DNA of 64,000 nt from NCBI GenBank assembly GCA_012845835.1, contig JABAKD010000013.1, positions 4,958,628 to 5,022,627 on the forward strand, written 5' to 3'. Position numbers and translations under genes: made by a program. Below, piece after piece: positions 58,401 through 64,000 of the stretch; position 1 is the stretch's first letter; each line of letters opens with the position of its first letter. The notes beneath the pieces are model-generated. The model saw only the letters and a program-made list of their open reading frames with translations, had not been told where the DNA came from and searched no databases. Source of the stretch: Undaria pinnatifida (taxonomy: Eukaryota; Sar; Phaeophyceae; Laminariales; Alariaceae).

Positions 58401-60630
58401 GTTGTTTTCTCGGTGTCTCATATGTGGGTCTCTGCGGATGTGGTCTGGTATGTCTCGATGAAATCCCATACAAATCTTTCCTGGGTCTTCGATACGCGTC
58501 AACGGGTATTCGTGGGGGAAGAGGTTTCTTTTTTTTCATTGAACCACGCTGTCCAAATCAACCCAACAGTGATATCCCTACCTACCGTAAACCGCGTCTA
58601 TGAAGGTCGTCTGTCGAGGTGCACTTTGGGTTTTATCGCGTCACGGTTTTACGAAATTGAGAGCCTAGGATAATATGGGCGCACACCCATCGTAGCATGC
58701 GGCTGACATCGACACTAAACGAAACTTGGCAATGAAGTTGGTGTGGGTCCCAACACAACTACTAGTGACGAACAACCCCGTTTCCCTGAGGAGCAACCGT
58801 CTTCCCCCCCGCCCCCCCCTTTTAGTGCCGTTTCTATGCTGGAGCCGTAAGCATTGTCCCCGCTCTGTGTGGCACTACTGTTGCCGGGAGATGATTGGGG
58901 ATGGGCAGCATCGCGGGGGCACTCGTCGCGTACGGGTTGTGTAAGCGAGAGTTTCCTCCCTGACGTCACCACAGCCACCGATGACAGCGCAATGTATTTT
59001 TATTCCTTGCTGTTGACACACACCACACCACATTCAAATCGAGACAAGGCGTTGGGGGCGATTTTACTACTCGACTGACACGTGAAACGGCGGGCGTGGA
59101 GAGCGCTTTGGTTCCGACGCTCGTCACACTTGAATAATCCTTATGCTTAATCCTTATGCTGCACCGAAACGCGGATCCGGAGTTAACCGAAGCATACAAT
59201 CCAATCAAGAAACCCATTATTTAGATATACAGAAAGAATATTTTATTCCCCTCGAAAAAAAAAAAAATCGACGGATTTGAGTAAAGGAATCCCGTTACTC
59301 AAAAAACAGGATGGCCAGAATGTGCTCCACACGTGGATACTAACAATGGTGCTGTCACAACATGTTTTCGATGGGCAGGGCCAGAAGCCACGATGGTGTC
59401 TGAATACTGAGTGAGCGACATCGTGTGTACCAGGTACCAAGTACCAGGGTATAACACATGTATTCATTTTTATGTTTGTGTATCCCCGTAGATCGTGTTC
59501 GCCATCCGACGAACGTGCAGCAGGAACTTATCCGCACGTCCTGCTTGTTTTACTCCACGGGCGCACGCACCTCCATCGGCCTTATTTGCACCGAATGTCT
59601 TCAACGGTATCTACCTATTGAGAATACGCAAACCAAGCTCCCGACAATTCGTCTGGAGCGTAACAACTTATTTGCTAGCTCATCTGCTCGCGACGGTGTC
59701 GCCTCAATCCAGCCGCTGGACCACCACAGAAGGAGCGCTAACCCCAACTGGCTCCTAACGATTGAAGCCCTCGATGCACAGTAGAATATCGAATTTGGCC
59801 AGATGTGTCGTCCTAGTTGGATCTATCGCTTCTTCCTGGCTCACAAATCGCAAAACCTATGTGCGCGTTGCCAGCTCCGGTAGTTTGCAGAACCGGGACC
59901 CCGCACCGTCAAGCAACACCACGACAACATTGTGCATGCCCCCATGATGTGTTGATGATAGTTCCACGCCACACGAGGTGTGATGTGTATCATATTCAAA
60001 ATCCCCAGAAGGCACTGAGACAAGACACAGGCCAAGGGACACCGCGCGGTCAAGCCTTGGCGCATGGTCGCGGCACAACACTACATAACTCTGTCTGATA
60101 ATTGATGAACTACACATGCACGCGATATATATATGTATATACATATCTCCTAGACACTTTGATTAGGTACTGAACATGACATGAAGGCGATGTATGCTTA
60201 AGCCCCAGCTTTCTGTGGGGCTACCACACTATGACCACAGTAGATGGTCCCACACCAGACTGTATAAACTACCGACACCGGTGCACTGTCGTACCGAGTG
60301 ATCACAGCGGCACCGCACGACGAAGGCTGGCCATTCCGTGACACACAACATTTTGCTATCGTCACACACAAGTGTCGGTGTACAAAAATCATCCAGAAGA
60401 AACTCAGGCGTGGGCAACGCCCGGTGAGCTGGGCGCTCTTTTCCAAGGGGGGGTCAGCGCGCACCGCTCTTACTTTGTTTGTAGAGGTTGGCACTGCTCT
60501 TATCTTTTTTCATAGAGCTTGGCTTCACAACGCTTTCCGTCCCGTTATAAAATTATCCGCTGGAATAGTGTATCTCGATGACGTCCGTGCGCTGCAAATA
60601 CCATACACCAGAGGGTTCACGACCATAGCA
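58401..60630. other. Non-genic stretch without recognised features
   Basis: It contains TACCAGGTACCA at 59429-59440, a poly-A run at 59258-59270 and a duplicated AATCCTTATGCT at 59135-59160. ORFs such as 59458-59784 (108 codons) match no family I know and show no splice-supported structure. Confidence 0.5.
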
Positions 60631-61173
60631 ACGTTAGGAAGGGCATTAAAGAGGCAGTTTTATGCAGTGGCTCGGGGTCACTCGCGCGAGTGATCCCCCT
60701 CTCCCTTTGCGATCTCACTGTGTTCGTGAATTTTGATTTTGCAGCCACCCATCAGTGTACATGGGGGTTATGCCACTACAATGATACTACACTGCCGCAG
60801 CCTAGGTTTCAGTTGCAAAAACAACTCATGGACATTGAGCCTACACTAGCTATCCAGGATGTATATTCCAAGAAAGAAGTTGATCTGCATCCGACCTTGA
60901 CGAAGGCTACGGTGTTGTAGTATCACATCCCTTTATATATTATCGGATCTGGGCCATTGACACGAGTGATTCTGTACCTCCCATTTTCGAAAACACGTTA
61001 GGCGCATTTTTGGCGCGCAGGTGTAGCTGACCACACCATTGGGGACATGCATATCGAAACATTAAAACAGCACGAAAGAAAGAAATTCGATGACCGCGAT
61101 GAACAGGGGGGCCACTCGCGCGAGCGGCCCATAGTCGCTCCAACAAAAAGGCCACAAAAGGGACCCCCTTACA
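60631..61173. mobile_element. Longer relative of the 265-bp element, about 540 bp
   Basis: The left end carries TTTTATGCAGTGGCTCGGGG and the palindrome CACTCGCGCGAGTG (about 60680). The right end, read in reverse, carries GTAAGGGGGTCCCTTTT, then GGCC, then CGCTCGCGCGAGTGG. Both ends therefore resemble the left end of the 265-bp elements, in inverted orientation. The interior is unrelated to the short copies. Outer limits are approximate. Confidence 0.5.
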
Positions 61174-62390
61174 GAAGCGTTGGCCCCTTCGCCTGTTGTC
61201 GTTGTGGCTGAGCCTCTACACTCTTGAAATGTTCAACCATCTGTTTTGAAGATCATAACGGTGCCGACTGACAAAAAAAAAAAAAATGGCGGAAATGGTG
61301 TTCAAACCTTCACGTCACAAGCTCCACCCCCTTGTCCGCACAGCGCAATGCAATTCCTACCGAAAACGAAAAGACGCATGCTGCGATAGATATACCAGTT
61401 TTCGTTCGTTTTTTTTTCCCTAATTTTTCTTAATTAAACCAAAAATGTCGGAAATAGACCATTGGTTTGCATCATTCTTGTTGCGTATCTCATGATCTAG
61501 GTCATGGGAGGTTTCGTCGGGTAGCACTTTTATGTTTCTCCAAATCAGTTTTTGGGAGAGGTCTTAAGCTCCCGAATTGAGAAAACCTCAGAAAAGGAGT
61601 GAAGCAGCTCCATCGTAGCACGCTTCCCACATAATCTCAGGGGTACCACGAAATGCAATATATATAGATAGGTACACGGTAATATCCTCGACGGTACAAA
61701 AATATGCTGATATGGGTCCGATAGCCGTCATAAACACCGGAGGGGCGGGGGGGAGGGGGGCACCAGAACGAGTATTCAAAAGACGAAAACCGCGGACGAC
61801 TCCGGAGAACAAAACACAACAAAAATCACTGTTTAGTCATCGTGAGGTGTGTTTGTGCGCAATTCCTGCACGGCTTTGTCGATGACACGAGTTGTTTACC
61901 CCCAGATTCAACGCGTGGGAAGTTTACAACTGCTTATCGGATGCTTTGATTTGAGTCAGAGCGCCTACAAAACGCAATATAATGTACATGTTTGTTGCCT
62001 GAACAACAGCAGCGTGTAGCCCACGCCGTTCAAACGTTCTAAGAAGAGGGCGTTGTAGGGAATAAGGCACAAATTCTGCTGACCAAAACAAGCAGGGGGA
62101 GACGTAAGGCATCCAGCTTTGCCATTAGTTCACGAGTCCACAGCTTCAGACCGATGGCAAAAGCACACGCGCCGTAGAACATCGGCACGAGCAGAAACGC
62201 TCTGCAGGGAGTAGATGTCGAGACAGGCACAAACCCGAGCGTTTGTCTCTGCACAAACCGGGAAGGTCTCTTACCATGCGCGAAACAGGGAAGTTATCAA
62301 TCTGGACGTGGGCATAATATCTATTGGGGACGCCAGTACGAATACTTATACCCGATCTTTACATGGTCGACTCTTGTCAGCGTGGCGAAG
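61174..62390. other. Non-genic stretch without recognised features
   Basis: AT-rich with a poly-A run (61273-61286) and a G-rich run (61741-61760, GGGGCGGGGGGGAGGGGGGC). No homology to the array spacers or genes was seen. Confidence 0.5.
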
Positions 62391-62756
62391 TCAGGCCAAG
62401 TAAACCAAATGGGAAATAGGTAAATGTTCGAAGACATCATTGTTATCGTCAGGGTAGCCAGTAGGGGTGTAGTCAGTGCCCGAATCCTCGGTGGAACAAG
62501 GTCCTCTCGTGACCGTGGGGATGGCATCGTCGAGCCCGGTGTTGCCCGACATAAAGGGACTCCTGCCTATCCTCGAAGCGGATCGTGTCGGCATCGATGA
62601 ACGTGTTGTCGGCCAATTGGGTGCCGTCGACGGCCATGAGCCTAATGATTTCGTCACCTCCGGTGTGATGGTGTTGTCCGAGCACATATTGTCCTGCGGC
62701 CGGCCGGAATCGATTACCCACGGGTCATCAGACGCCTCGTATGTGTAAATTTGTCT
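62391..62756 (-). pseudogene. Relic of epimerase exon 7, inverted and frameshifted
   Basis: On the minus strand, a CAG acceptor is followed by sequence encoding YTYEASDDPWVIDSGRPQDN, the start of exon 7. Homology continues to SGNTGLDDA and YTP, but between about 62665 and 62555 the matching codons (GGDE, DNTFIDADTIRFED) are in another frame. Two compensating shifts therefore flank about 110 bp. The normal VC stop is lost and the frame runs on about 25 codons to 62391. No exon 6 or catalytic exon is found to its right. It is probably a dead fragment of an inverted array member. Confidence 0.8.
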
Positions 62757-64000
62757 CTGACGATGGGACATAGTTTGGGTTAGAGAGCAACATTTAGTTT
62801 TTAAGATCAACATGGGAACATAAGCGTGTACCCCGCATGCGTTTACCACCTTGCTGCACGTGCCGTGTCATTAACGAACATCAACCCAGAGAAGAAATGG
62901 CCGCGTGCCGTACGAAGCTTCAGCGACAAACACACCCACGCCGAATCGAGCGAATACAGCTGAAACGAGGGGGTATACTGGCGATGCGGAAGCTTTCGCC
63001 TCTTAGTCGCGTGTGCCTCGAAGGAGGGGATCACGTTTGGGCAAATCGTTTTCTCATGTCTGCAGGGCTGCTTAACCCACGCGTGGGCATGTCATTATTG
63101 ATTTGCATTATTACTCACAGTATGCCTACCGTAGGCGGTGGGTTTGATCGTCAGGTTATGTGTGTTTTTCTCAAACTTTTATTCAGTTCAGATGGCCAAG
63201 GCTTTAACCGCCCCAAGTGCAAAGCCTTTGGGAAACGATCGGCGCGCCCCAACGGTGGTGTTCGGTATACCCACCCCCGTGGGTGATCGGCGAAGCAACA
63301 AGAACGGTGCGAGTGATGCTGATGGACGATGAACGGTACTGAGGTTATATGATGAATGGCACTGATGTGTAGAGATGGAGATGATGGATGGCGAATGGTG
63401 GGTAGAGGCGCAGCGCTTTTTCCTTGCTCCTTGTCACTTGAGGAGTTCTTCACCACACCCCTAAAGTTTCTTCTAGGAAACCCACATGGCCCAGGTATAT
63501 GAGGAAAGTAATCGCCAAAAACCCATCTGCCCAAGAGTGCCCATCGGAAGCACGTTGGATTCCCCCTATATCCCATGAGACGCTCGTCCATGCGATGCGG
63601 TAGATATCCCGTGGGCATATCGTGGGATACACATGGAAAAAAACATTGATTCGACGCCGTTGAAAAAAGGCAGAACTAAGATCCGATCAGTAAGAGTGTA
63701 TGTTTCGCCCAATTCAAAGCCGGCGACACGAAACACAAAGCGTGTCCTCGTGTGGTCTTGTGCACCCATCCATGCAGGGCGGTGTCGAGGCAACTACATG
63801 TAGGGAAAGACTAGGCTGGTGTGTAGGCTTTCAACGTTTCCGCAGCTGGAGCGGGACCATGAAGTCGCAACATTAACGGGTGTGACAACCCTGTTCGGTA
63901 TGATCGTACCACATGGTTATTTATCAACGTCGTGCTGCTGTTGTGCCGACAGCAGCCCCAACAGTGTATCAACAACACACCAGCAGTTCCTGCAGCATAT
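62757..64000. other. Right end of window, no gene recognised
   Basis: I searched for reverse-complement exons 4-6 of the epimerase family upstream of the exon 7 relic and saw none. ORFs at 63138-63332 (+) and 63151-63618 (-) overlap on opposite strands and neither is recognised. Confidence 0.5.

Noticed and set aside
1-64000. CRISPR arrays, bacterial operons or integrated viral genes
   Set aside because: No regular repeat-spacer pattern, no ribosome-binding-site-led gene runs, and no recognisable viral protein. The intron structure shows a nuclear eukaryotic locus.

Overview
The window looks like nuclear DNA of a brown alga (Phaeophyceae). The genes have many introns with GT/AG junctions, GC-rich exons sit in AT-richer introns, and the only clearly coding sequence is a tandem family of secreted right-handed beta-helix proteins. 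These carry the YGFDPHDDS motif of mannuronan C-5 epimerases, the enzymes that turn mannuronate into guluronate in alginate. Brown algae are the eukaryotes known for alginate and for expanded families of this enzyme. Species cannot be told from the sequence.

Layout: three copies lie head to tail on the + strand, with a repeat unit of about 22-23 kb. Copy 1 (1-6767) lacks exon 1 and the first six codons of exon 2, which lie left of the window. Copy 2 (18443-28663) and copy 3 (42429-51575) are complete, with seven exons each, identical intron phases (0,0,0,0,1,2) and products of 500 and 499 residues. The spacers 6768-18442 and 28664-42428 are collinear diverged copies of each other. The first part of that spacer recurs downstream of copy 3 until about 55.9 kb, so the whole gene-plus-spacer block was duplicated. 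Copies 1 and 2 are closer to each other (about 9 differences in 378 residues) than either is to copy 3. A decayed, frameshifted relic of the last exon lies on the - strand at 62391-62756.

The introns and spacers differ mainly by insertions: a 265-bp inverted-repeat element family (9785, 17437, relatives at 16.6 and 60.6 kb), a 29-bp-arm palindromic element with TA ends (21123-21230), a short retroposon-like element with 8-bp target duplications (26335, 49562, others), a mariner-like transposase relic (24445-24735), C/G homopolymer tracts, a 155-bp higher-order minisatellite split by an insertion (38.75-40.44 kb), and a 2.1-kb minisatellite with a 10-11-bp period (56.26-58.40 kb). Two palindrome-forming 9-mers, TACCAGGTA and TATAGTCTA, each occur 10-11 times where about 0.5 is expected.

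The genes presumably add epimerase dosage or variants for alginate remodelling in the wall. I found no other convincing protein-coding gene, rRNA, functional tRNA or CRISPR array. The 58.4-62.3 and 62.8-64.0 kb stretches hold nothing I can identify beyond repeats.
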